Shown here piece after piece: positions 56,834 through 64,000 of a stretch of 64,000 nucleotides of DNA; position 1 is the stretch's first letter, and each line of letters begins with the position of its first letter. The stretch comes from Clavibacter michiganensis. GTDB lineage: Bacteria; Actinomycetota; Actinomycetes; Actinomycetales; Microbacteriaceae. The stretch spans positions 1,054,001 to 1,118,000 of the forward strand of contig MDHJ01000001.1 in assembly GCA_002150995.1 (NCBI GenBank), given 5' to 3'. The position numbers and the translations under genes are program-made. The notes under the pieces were generated by a model. That model was not told the origin of the DNA, ran no database searches, and saw only the letters and a list, made by a program, of their open reading frames with translations.

Positions 56834-58713
56834 CCCCCTCCTCACCTTCCGCACCCTCTCCCAGGAATCGCGCACCCATGCCAGCTCTGCCCACCCCGCC
56901 GCCCACGCCGCAGGCCCCCACCGCCCACCAGGGCGACGAGATGCTCACCGGAGCCGAGGCCGTCGTCCGCACCCTCGAGCTCCTCGGGGTCGACGACATC
57001 TTCGGCCTCCCCGGCGGCGCCATCCTCCCCACCTACGACCCGCTCATGGACTCGACGAAGCTGCGCCACATCCTCGTCCGCCACGAGCAGGGCGCCGGGC
57101 ACGCCGCCGAGGGCTACGCGTCCTCGAGCGGACGCACGGGCGTCTGCATCGCGACCTCCGGGCCCGGTGCGACGAACCTCGTCACCGCCATCGCGGACGC
57201 GTACATGGACTCGGTCCCGCTCCTCGCCATCACGGGCCAGGTCTTCTCCACCCTCATGGGCACCGACGCCTTCCAGGAGGCGGACATCGTGGGCATCACG
57301 ATGCCCATCACGAAGCACAGCTTCCTGGTGACACGGCCCGAGGACATCCCGTCGACCATCGCGTCGGCGTACCACATCGCCTCCACGGGGCGCCCCGGCC
57401 CGGTGCTCGTCGACATCACGAAGGACGCGCAGCAGCTCGAGGCGCCGTTCCACTGGCCGCCGAAGATCGACCTGCCCGGCTACCGCCCGGTCGTCAAGGC
57501 GCACGGCAAGCAGATCCAGGCCGCCGCGCAGCTGCTGGTCGAGGCCAAGAAGCCCGTGCTCTACGTGGGCGGCGGCGTCATCCGCGCCAAGGCGCACGAG
57601 GAGCTGCTGGCGCTCGCCGAGGCGGTCGGCGCGCCCGTCGTCACGACGCTCATGGCCCGCGGCGCCTTCCCCGACTCCCACCCGCAGCAGCTCGGCATGC
57701 CCGGGATGCACGGCACGGTCCCGGCCGTGCTGGCGCTGCAGGAGTCCGACCTCCTCGTCTCGCTCGGTGCCCGCTTCGACGACCGCGTCACCGGCAAGGC
57801 GTCGCTGTTCGCCCCGAACGCGAAGGTCGTGCACGTCGACGTCGACCCCGCCGAGATCTCGAAGATCCGCATCGCCGACGTCCCCATCGTGGGCGACGCG
57901 AAGGACGTCATCGCCGACCTCGTCGTCGCCTTCCGCGAGGCGAAGGCCGCCGCCTCCGCCCCGCAGGACATCGCCGACTGGTGGACGTACCTCGAGGGGC
58001 TCCGCGAGGAGTTCCCGCTCGGCTACACGCCGCCCGCGGACGGCGCCCTCGCGCCCCAGTACGTCATCCAGCGCATCGGCGAGATCACCGGCCCGGAGGG
58101 CGTGTTCGCCTCCGGCGTCGGCCAGCACCAGATGTGGGCGGCGCAGTTCATCAAGTACGAGCGCCCCAACTCCTGGCTGAACTCCGGCGGCGCCGGCACC
58201 ATGGGCTACTCGGTGCCCGCCGCGATGGGCGCGAAGGTCGCCCAGCCCGACCGCCACGTGTGGGCGATCGACGGCGACGGCTGCTTCCAGATGACCAACC
58301 AGGAGCTCGCCACCTGCACGATCAACGACATCCCCATCAAGGTCGCGATCATCAACAACTCGTCGCTCGGCATGGTGCGCCAGTGGCAGACCCTGTTCTA
58401 CGAGGGCCGCTACTCCAACACCGACCTCAACACGGGCGGCGGCACCCGCATGGTGCCCGACTTCGTGAAGATGGCCGACGCCTACGGCGCCCTCGGGATC
58501 CGCGTGACCAAGCCCGAGGAGGTGGACGACGCGATCCGCCTGGCGCTCGCGACCAACGACCGCCCGGTCGTCATCGACTTCGTGGTCAGCCGCGACGCGA
58601 TGGTGTGGCCGATGGTCCCGCAGGGCCTCAGCAACAGCGCCGTGCAGTACGCCCGCGACCACGCGCCCGACTGGGACGACGACCTCGCCGAGACCGGGAG
58701 GACCGAGAAGTGA
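56830..58713 (+). CDS. ilvB: Acetolactate synthase large subunit IlvB
   Basis: 627 residues, TPP enzyme. GIFGLPGG-type start [19 protein letters not shown], catalytic Glu region [21 protein letters not shown]-domain [11 protein letters not shown], and the TPP motif [16 protein letters not shown] ending INN. It condenses pyruvate (or pyruvate and 2-ketobutyrate), the first committed step to branched-chain amino acids. I took the ATG at 56830, which overlaps the ilvD stop; an ATG at 56878 would remove a Pro/Ser-rich leader and is equally possible. It overlaps ilvN by GTGA. Confidence 0.95.
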   Translation: MTPSSPSAPSPRNRAPMPALPTPPPTPQAPTAHQGDEMLTGAEAVVRTLELLGVDDIFGLPGGAILPTYDPLMDSTKLRHILVRHEQGAGHAAEGYASSSGRTGVCIATSGPGATNLVTAIADAYMDSVPLLAITGQVFSTLMGTDAFQEADIVGITMPITKHSFLVTRPEDIPSTIASAYHIASTGRPGPVLVDITKDAQQLEAPFHWPPKIDLPGYRPVVKAHGKQIQAAAQLLVEAKKPVLYVGGGVIRAKAHEELLALAEAVGAPVVTTLMARGAFPDSHPQQLGMPGMHGTVPAVLALQESDLLVSLGARFDDRVTGKASLFAPNAKVVHVDVDPAEISKIRIADVPIVGDAKDVIADLVVAFREAKAAASAPQDIADWWTYLEGLREEFPLGYTPPADGALAPQYVIQRIGEITGPEGVFASGVGQHQMWAAQFIKYERPNSWLNSGGAGTMGYSVPAAMGAKVAQPDRHVWAIDGDGCFQMTNQELATCTINDIPIKVAIINNSSLGMVRQWQTLFYEGRYSNTDLNTGGGTRMVPDFVKMADAYGALGIRVTKPEEVDDAIRLALATNDRPVVIDFVVSRDAMVWPMVPQGLSNSAVQYARDHAPDWDDDLAETGRTEK

Positions 58714-59219
58714 GCCACATCCTGAGCCTCCTGGTGGAGGACAAGCCGGGCCTCCTCACCCGCGTCGCGGGCCTGTTCGCCCGCCGCGGCTTCAACATCG
58801 AGTCGCTCGCCGTGGGCGCCAGCGAGATCGAGGGGCTGTCCCGCATCACGGTCGTCGTCGACGTCGAGGCGCTCCCGCTCGAGCAGGTGACCAAGCAGCT
58901 GAACAAGCTCGTCAACGTCATCAAGATCGTGGAGCTCGACCCCGGCCAGGCGGTCGAGCGCGAGCACCTGCTCGTCAAGGTGCGCGTCGACAACACGACC
59001 CGCTCGCAGGTGCTCGAGGCCGTGAACCTCTTCCGCGCCCGCGTCGTCGACGTGGCCACGGACGCGCTCATCATCGAGGTCACGGGCGACTCGGGCAAGG
59101 TCCAGGCCCTGCTCCGCGTGCTCGAGCCCTTCGGCATCAAGGAGCTCGCGCAGTCGGGCCTCCTCGCCATGGGCCGCGGGTCGAAGTCCATCACCGACCG
59201 CGTGTTCCGCACGGCGTAG
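58710..59219 (+). CDS. ilvN: Acetolactate synthase small (regulatory) subunit IlvN
   Basis: 169 residues. The N-terminal ACT domain ([20 protein letters not shown], then [20 protein letters not shown]) binds valine for feedback inhibition. The C-terminal domain has [20 protein letters not shown] and ends [10 protein letters not shown]. It activates and regulates IlvB. The GTG start overlaps the ilvB stop by 4 nt. Confidence 0.95.
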   Translation: MSHILSLLVEDKPGLLTRVAGLFARRGFNIESLAVGASEIEGLSRITVVVDVEALPLEQVTKQLNKLVNVIKIVELDPGQAVEREHLLVKVRVDNTTRSQVLEAVNLFRARVVDVATDALIIEVTGDSGKVQALLRVLEPFGIKELAQSGLLAMGRGSKSITDRVFRTA

Positions 59220-59245
59220 CCCGCCTCCCGACCCATCAGATCCGA

Positions 59246-59263
59246 CCCCGCGTCCGCGCGGGG
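59246..59263 (+). terminator. Small hairpin between ilvN and ilvC
   Basis: CCCCGCG-TCCG-CGCGGGG, 7-bp stem, in the 103-bp gap. It is weaker than other terminators here and may be partial termination, processing or attenuation; no leader peptide rich in Val/Leu/Ile was found. Confidence 0.4.
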
Positions 59264-59322
59264 CTGCCCGGCACCGCCCCTCGCGTCACCCGCGGGGACG
59301 ACAGAACAAGGAGATCCACCAC

Positions 59323-60348
59323 GTGACTGACATCGTCTACGACAAGGACGCCGACCTCTCGCTCATCCAGGGCAGCAAGGTGGCCGTCATCGGCTACGGC
59401 TCGCAGGGCCACGCGCACGCGCTGAACCTCCGCGACTCCGGCGTCGAGGTCGTCGTCGGCCTCAAGGAGGGCTCGAAGAGCCGCGCCAAGGCCGAGGAGC
59501 AGGGCTTCACGGTCCAGACCCCCGCCGAGGCGTCCGCCTGGGCCGACGTCATCGTGATCCTCGCGCCCGACCAGCACCAGCGCGGCCTGTACGCCGAGAG
59601 CGTGCGCGACAACCTCACCGAGGGCAAGACGCTCGTCTTCTCGCACGGCTTCAACATCCGGTTCGGCTACATCGAGGCGCCCGAGGGCGTCGACGTCGTG
59701 CTCGTCGCCCCGAAGGGCCCGGGCCACACCGTGCGCCGCGAGTTCGAGGCCGGCCGCGGCGTCCCCGTCATCGTGGCCGTCGAGGTCGACGCGTCCGGCA
59801 AGGCCTGGGACATGGCGTGGAGCTACGCCAAGGGCATCGGCGGCCTGCGCGCCGGCGGCATCCGCACCACGTTCACCGAGGAGACCGAGACCGACCTGTT
59901 CGGCGAGCAGGCCGTGCTCTGCGGCGGCACCTCGCAGCTGGTCCAGTACGGCTTCGAGACGCTGATCGAGGCGGGCTACCAGCCGCAGATCGCGTACTTC
60001 GAGGTGCTGCACGAGCTGAAGCTCATCGTCGACCTGATGTGGGAGGGCGGCATCGCGAAGCAGCGCTGGAGCATCTCCGACACCGCCGAGTACGGCGACT
60101 ACGTCTCCGGCCCGCGCGTCATCTCGCCGGACGTCAAGGAGAACATGAAGGCCGTCCTCGCGGACATCCAGTCCGGTGCCTTCGCCGAGCGCTTCATCGC
60201 GGACCAGGACGCCGGCGCGCCGGAGTTCCTCGAGCTGCGCAAGAAGGGCGAGCAGCACCCGATCGAGTCCACGGGCCGCGAGCTGCGGAAGCTCTTCGCG
60301 TGGAACAAGGCCGACGACGACTACACGGACGGCTCGGTCGCCCGCTAG
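59323..60348 (+). CDS. ilvC: Ketol-acid reductoisomerase IlvC (class I)
   Basis: 341 residues. The NADPH-binding loop is [20 protein letters not shown], then [20 protein letters not shown], with Arg/Ser-type phosphate contacts. The C-terminal knotted domain has [20 protein letters not shown] (Mg-binding Asp and Glu) and [20 protein letters not shown]. It isomerises and reduces acetolactate in branched-chain amino acid synthesis. GTG start, preceded by AAGGAG. A strong terminator follows. Confidence 0.97.
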   Translation: MTDIVYDKDADLSLIQGSKVAVIGYGSQGHAHALNLRDSGVEVVVGLKEGSKSRAKAEEQGFTVQTPAEASAWADVIVILAPDQHQRGLYAESVRDNLTEGKTLVFSHGFNIRFGYIEAPEGVDVVLVAPKGPGHTVRREFEAGRGVPVIVAVEVDASGKAWDMAWSYAKGIGGLRAGGIRTTFTEETETDLFGEQAVLCGGTSQLVQYGFETLIEAGYQPQIAYFEVLHELKLIVDLMWEGGIAKQRWSISDTAEYGDYVSGPRVISPDVKENMKAVLADIQSGAFAERFIADQDAGAPEFLELRKKGEQHPIESTGRELRKLFAWNKADDDYTDGSVAR

Positions 60349-60370
60349 TCCCCGCTCCTCCTGCCTCACC

Positions 60371-60403
60371 GGACGCCCGGCCGCCTCGCGCGGCCGGGCG
60401 TCC
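60371..60403 (+). terminator. Terminator after ilvC
   Basis: A perfect 14-bp stem GGACGCCCGGCCGC/GCGGCCGGGCGTCC with loop CTCGC, 22 nt past the ilvC stop. Confidence 0.85.
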
Positions 60404-60464
60404 GTCGGTCCCGGGCCCCGCGATGCCCGCTCGCCTGTGCGGCAGGTGCGGAGATGCGACCGCG

Positions 60465-60470
60465 TACCAT
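60465..60470 (+). promoter_or_regulatory. -10 hexamer, leaderless start
   Basis: TACCAT followed by 6 nt (CGGGGG) and the ATG at 60477. Confidence 0.5.
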
Positions 60471-60476
60471 CGGGGG

Positions 60477-61028
60477 ATGCCCCGGACCCCCGACGACGAC
60501 GCCCTCAGCTGGGCCGGCGAGGAGGCGGATCCCACGCTCGCCCGCTCGCCCGAGCCGCAGCGGGCGGTGCCCCGCCGCGCCGACGCCCCGGCGGCGACCG
60601 GCTCCGGCCGGGCCTCCGCGCTCGGCGCCACGGCCGCACGGCGCGCCGCCGGATCCGCCGGCCGCGCCGACGAGGCCGACGCGGACGCGCTCTCCGCCGC
60701 GGAGCGCGCCGAGCCGCGCGGGCGGCTCACCGACGACGCGGCTCCCGAGGCGTCGCCCGAGGTGGTGGCGCTCGCGTTCTTCGGCGCCGTCGCGGTCCTC
60801 GAGGCCATCGCCTGGTTCTTCGTCGTGCGCGACAACCCGTCGAGCGCCGGATCCGCCCTCCAGGTCGGCGTCGCGCAGGCGACCGAGGCCCTCACCGTGC
60901 TCGCGCCGCTCCTCTGGCTGGCGGCCGTCGTCGTGGTGGCGCGGGGTCTGCGGACGGGCCGCCGCGTGCTCGTGCTCGCCGTCGGCGCGTTGCTGCTCTT
61001 CCCGTGGCCGTGGCTGGTGGCCCGGTGA
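60477..61028 (+). CDS. Hypothetical membrane protein with polar N-terminal half
   Basis: 183 residues; no recognised family. Residues 1-95 are polar, Ala/Arg/Glu-rich and probably disordered (DEADADALSAAERAEPRGRL). Three hydrophobic segments follow: about 97-115 (VVALAFFGAVAVLEAIAWFF), 133-155 (LTVLAPLLWLAAVVVVARGL) and 160-178 (VLVLAVGALLLFPWPWLVA). Leaderless start inferred from TACCAT 6 nt upstream. The stop overlaps the next gene by GTGA, so the two membrane proteins are made together. Confidence 0.65.
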   Translation: MPRTPDDDALSWAGEEADPTLARSPEPQRAVPRRADAPAATGSGRASALGATAARRAAGSAGRADEADADALSAAERAEPRGRLTDDAAPEASPEVVALAFFGAVAVLEAIAWFFVVRDNPSSAGSALQVGVAQATEALTVLAPLLWLAAVVVVARGLRTGRRVLVLAVGALLLFPWPWLVAR

Positions 61029-61399
61029 CCGCCGTCCCGTCCTCGGCGGACGCGGACGCGGCCGCGGCGACGCCCGGCGTCCGACGGCGCGGCCGCCCCA
61101 CACGCGCGGGCTGGATCGTCGGCGTCCTCGGCGCGATCGCCCACGGGATCCTGGTGTGGCAGGCCGTCGACCAGTACACGGCCTTCCGCGACATCGCGAC
61201 GGCGTTCGGGGGGACGCTCCGACCGGGCACCCTAGCGACGCTCATCGGCGCGATCCTCGTCCCCGTGGTCGCGTACGTGCTCGCCGCCCGCGCCACGCGC
61301 GGCCGACCCGTCGCCGCGCGCGTGCTGGTGATGCTCGCGGGTCTCGCCGCCGCGAGCGCCCTGACGGTGGGCCTCGCCGCCCTGCTCCCGCTCGTCTAG
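61025..61399 (+). CDS. Hypothetical three-helix membrane protein
   Basis: 124 residues; not recognised. A ~25-residue polar start (Ala/Asp then RRRGRPTRAG) precedes helices at about 28-46 (WIVGVLGAIAHGILVWQAVD), 64-86 (TLATLIGAILVPVVAYVLAA) and 96-122 (ARVLVMLAGLAAASALTVGL). GTG start translationally coupled to the preceding membrane protein. Confidence 0.65.
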   Translation: MTAVPSSADADAAAATPGVRRRGRPTRAGWIVGVLGAIAHGILVWQAVDQYTAFRDIATAFGGTLRPGTLATLIGAILVPVVAYVLAARATRGRPVAARVLVMLAGLAAASALTVGLAALLPLV

Positions 61400-61442
61400 G
61401 GGCCACGCGGAGGACGGGCGAGCGGCCTGCGGGCCGCGGCGG

Positions 61443-61844
61443 CTAGAGCGGCCAGCCGGCGAACAGCACGAGCGCGATCAGCGCCACCTGCGCCACGAGG
61501 CGCGGCACCAGCGGGATCGCGATGCGGCCGAAGCGCTCCGGATGGCGCGCGGCGTAGGCGTTCGCGGGGAACACGGCGACGAGGAACACGGCCAGCGCGA
61601 TGCCGGCCGCGAGGCGCACCGGCTCCACGAGGAGGCCCACGCCTCCGGCGATCTCGCAGAGCCCCGTGAAGCGCACGAGCGCGCGGGGGGACGGCATGCC
61701 CGGGCGGCGGAACGACGGCGGGATGATCGCCGCCATGCCCCGCGCGGCGCCCGGCGCGAAGTGGGCGAGGCCCATCCCGACGAACGCGAGGGCCAGCAGG
61801 ATCCGCACCGCGAGCTGGATCGCGTCCCACGTCACATCGCTCAT
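61443..61844 (-). CDS. DoxX family membrane protein
   Basis: 133 residues, four helices. AIQLAVRILLALAFVGMGLA with the following HFAPGAARGMAAIIPPSF, then GLCEIAGGVGLLVEPVRLAA, fit the DoxX/DUF417-like fold. Family members are small membrane proteins of mostly unknown role, some tied to thiol or quinone chemistry. Divergent from serA with ~60 bp between. ATG at 61844. Confidence 0.8.
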   Translation of the reverse strand: MSDVTWDAIQLAVRILLALAFVGMGLAHFAPGAARGMAAIIPPSFRRPGMPSPRALVRFTGLCEIAGGVGLLVEPVRLAAGIALAVFLVAVFPANAYAARHPERFGRIAIPLVPRLVAQVALIALVLFAGWPL

Positions 61845-61863
61845 CGGCCCATTCTGGGGCCAC

Positions 61864-61869
61864 TAGCAT
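61864..61869 (+). promoter_or_regulatory. Candidate serA -10 element
   Basis: TAGCAT, 37 nt upstream of the serA TTG; the leader would contain GAAGGA. Confidence 0.4.
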
Positions 61870-61906
61870 GTGAGGGTCCCAGCCGCCCCCGCCCGAAGGA
61901 CCGCTC

Positions 61907-63494
61907 TTGACCAAGCCCGTCGTCGTGATCGCCGAAGAACTCTCGCCCGCCACCGTCGACGCCCTCGGGCCCGACTTCGACGTCCGATCCGTGGACGGCA
62001 CCGACCGCCCGGCGCTGCTCGCGGCGCTCGCCGAGGCCGACGCGGTCCTCGTCCGCTCCGCCACCCGCATCGACGCGGAGGCCATCGCCGCCGCGCCGCG
62101 CCTGCAGGTCGTCGCCCGCGCGGGGTGGGCCTCGACAACGTGGACATCAAGGCTGCCACCACCGCGGGCGTCATGGTCGTGAACGCGCCCACGTCGAACG
62201 TCATCTCCGCCGCCGAGCTCGCCATCGGCCACATCCTCTCGCTCGCCCGCTTCATCCCGGACGCGAGCGCCTCGCTCAAGCAGGGCCTCTGGAAGCGCTC
62301 CTCGTTCACGGGCGTGGAGCTGTACGAGAAGACCATCGGCATCGTCGGCCTCGGCCGCATCGGCACCCTGGTCGCGCAGCGGCTGGTCGGCTTCGGCGCC
62401 ACGCTGGTGGCCTACGACCCCTACGTCACCCCGGCCCGCGCGCAGCAGCTCGGCGTGCAGCTCCTCCCGCTCGACGAGCTGATGCGCGTCTCCGACTTCA
62501 TCACCATCCACATCCCCAAGACGCCCGACACGACGGGCCTCATCTCCACGGAGCAGTTCGCTCTCGCCAAGCCCACCCTGCGCATCGTCAACGCCAGCCG
62601 CGGCGGCATCATCGACGAGGACGCGCTGTACACGGCGCTCAAGTCGAAGCGGATCGCGGGCGCCGGCCTCGACGTGTTCGTCAGCGAGCCGCCCACCGGG
62701 TCGCCGCTGCTCGAGCTCGACAACATCATCGTCACGCCGCACCTCGGCGCCTCGACCGACGAGGCCCAGGAGAAGGCCGGCGTCTCGGTCGCCAAGAGCG
62801 TGCGCCTCGCCCTCGGCGGCGAGCTCGTGCCCGACGCGGTGAACGTCGCCGGCGGGGTCATCGACCCCTACGTGCGTCCCGGCATCCCGCTCATGGAGAA
62901 GCTCGGGCAGGTGTTCTCGGGCCTCGCGCACGAGGCGCTCACCAGCATCGACGTGGTCGTCCGCGGCGAGCTCGCCGGGTACGACGTCAGCGTGCTGAAG
63001 CTCGCGGCGCTCAAGGGCGTGTTCACGAACGTGGTGAGCGAGAACGTCTCCTACGTCAACGCGCCGCTCCTCGCCGAGCAGCGCGGGCTCGAGGTGCGGC
63101 TCATCACCGACGCCGTGTCGGAGGAGTACCGCAACGTCCTCAGCATCCGCGGCGCGCTCTCCGACGGCACCCAGGTGTCGGTCTCGGGCACGCTCACGGG
63201 CACCAAGCAGATCGAGAAGCTCGTCGAGATCGACGGCTACGACGTCGAGGTGCCGTTCAGCCGCCACCTCATCGTCATGAAGTACGAGGACCGCCCCGGC
63301 ATCGTCGCGGTCTACGGCAAGGAGTTCGGCGACGCCGAGGTCAACATCGCGGGCATGCAGATCGCGCGCCAGGAGGCCGGAGGGCGCGCGCTCAGCGTCC
63401 TGAGCGTCGACTCGCCCGTCCCGACGGCGTGCTCGAGAACGTGCGGACGGCCATCCAGGCCACGTCGCTGCGCGAGATCGACATCGCCGACTGA
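61907..63494 (+). CDS. serA: D-3-phosphoglycerate dehydrogenase SerA, long form (two frameshifts in this sequence)
   Basis: About 529 residues after repair, the long actinobacterial type. NAD-binding GIVGLGRIGTLVAQRL, catalytic Arg/Glu/His regions NASRGGIIDEDAL and TPHLGASTDEAQEKAG, an intervening ASB domain (~320-450), and a C-terminal ACT domain for serine feedback (MKYEDRPGIVAVYGKEFGDA). First step of serine synthesis. Breaks near residues 72 and 504 are each cured by one base (G in 62122-62125 restoring ARAGVGLDNVDIKAATTAGV; C in 63420-63422 restoring PVPDGVLENVRTAIQATSLR and the stop). Start is TTG with GAAGGA upstream. Confidence 0.93.
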
Positions 63495-63513
63495 GGCGTC
63501 CGGCACCATCCGC

Positions 63514-63541
63514 GAGGGCGGTCGCCGCGGCGGCCGCCCTC
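63514..63541. terminator. Terminator between serA and the TetR gene
   Basis: Stem GAGGGCGG/CCGCCCTC enclosing an internal GCCGCGGC palindrome, 20 nt after the serA stop and 29 nt before the convergent TetR stop. Confidence 0.6.
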
Positions 63542-63569
63542 ACGCGTGCACAGGTTGCCCGGCCTGCGG

Positions 63570-64000
63570 TCAGCCGCGCGCGGAGCGGAGGCGCACCAGG
63601 TCGTCGACCACGTGGATGAGCGCGTCGAGCGCGTCGTCCGCGGGGGCGGATCCGCCGAGCCACGGCTGGAGGGCGCTGTTGTAGTAGAGGCCGTCGCCGA
63701 TGAGCAGGACGGCGCGGGCCACGGCCGGGTCCCCGACGGCCTCGAGGATCACGGCGGCCCACTCCTCCTGCAGGTGCGTGAGCGTGTCGCGCGCGCGCGG
63801 GTGGTTGCCCTGGGCGAGCCGCGAGGTGGCGACGTAGGCGCGGTCGAACGGCGTCGCGGTGGACAGCGACCCGCGGATCCAGCGGTCGACCGGCCCCCGC
63901 TCGGCCCGTCGGAGCCGCTCCACGTCCTCGCGGGCGAGGGCCGCCATGCGCTCGAGCAGCCCCTCGACGAGGGCGTCCTTGCCGCCGAAGTGGTAGAGGA
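63570..64000 (-). CDS. TetR family regulator, N-terminus beyond the window
   Basis: At least 143 residues, running off the right edge. The visible N-terminal end is LYHFGGKDALVEGLLERMAA, the end of the TetR HTH (Y-H-F-x-x-K-D/E-x-L). The ligand domain has VDRWIRGSLSTATPFDRAYV and ALLIGDGLYYNSALQPW-like helices (VLLIGDGLYYNSALQPWLG). It is convergent with serA. The target is unknown. Confidence 0.85.
   Translation of the reverse strand, partial: LYHFGGKDALVEGLLERMAALAREDVERLRRAERGPVDRWIRGSLSTATPFDRAYVATSRLAQGNHPRARDTLTHLQEEWAAVILEAVGDPAVARAVLLIGDGLYYNSALQPWLGGSAPADDALDALIHVVDDLVRLRSARG

Overview
The window is a stretch of a very GC-rich actinobacterial chromosome, most likely Clavibacter or a close relative in the Microbacteriaceae. 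That assignment is an inference from gene order (mtrA-mtrB-lpqB-comF-hpf-secA ... pdtaS/whiB1), base composition and protein style; no database search was possible. Nothing in the window looks like a plasmid, prophage, insertion sequence or CRISPR array. It is ordinary, densely packed chromosome with many 4-base ATGA/GTGA overlaps between operon partners.

Layout. 1-2253: a glycoside hydrolase family 3 N-terminus and an MFS transporter, divergent from a TetR regulator with an operator between. 2352-7854 (minus): a MoxR-DUF58-DUF4350-DUF4129-membrane protein operon. 7976-16826: the envelope/secretion core mtrA, mtrB, lpqB, comF, long-form hpf and secA. 16940-22484: an Rv3235-like protein, an unknown two-domain protein, a CpaB-like SAF protein, a CpaE/MinD-like ATPase, the histidine kinase pdtaS and whiB1. 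22728-25982: a small membrane protein, peroxiredoxin, tRNA-Lys(CTT), carD, a small membrane protein and a membrane-anchored DUF1524/HNH protein. 26080-36428: accessory genes, including ansP, a lipoprotein, a MarR-MFS pair, an alpha/beta hydrolase, a GH15 enzyme divergent from a short glucose-6-phosphate dehydrogenase, and hypotheticals. 36615-43343: an ArsB/CitM-type permease, then a TetR-MMPL-YhgE/Pip export cassette. 43446-45772: small enzymes. 45880-48299: otsA-otsB (trehalose). 48375-55060: a complete six-gene Mrp Na+(K+)/H+ antiporter operon. 55139-63494: ilvD-ilvB-ilvN-ilvC and serA with small membrane proteins between. The last gene is a TetR regulator cut by the window edge.

Two window-wide patterns matter to a user. 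First, twelve genes are broken by fourteen single-base frameshifts. All fourteen are repaired by adding one base to a short G or C run (3-5 nt), and several hit genes expected to be indispensable (mtrB, serA). This is the signature of homopolymer undercalling in the assembly, so these genes are annotated as whole CDSs with the break noted. Second, about eleven genes have a TANNNT-like -10 hexamer ending 6-8 nt before their start codon and no Shine-Dalgarno sequence, implying leaderless mRNAs. I used this to choose several starts.

The most unusual gene is the MMPL transporter. Its roughly 280-residue cytoplasmic tail reads like a degenerate ABC ATPase domain, and it is co-transcribed with a YhgE/Pip membrane protein behind two near-perfect tandem TetR operators.
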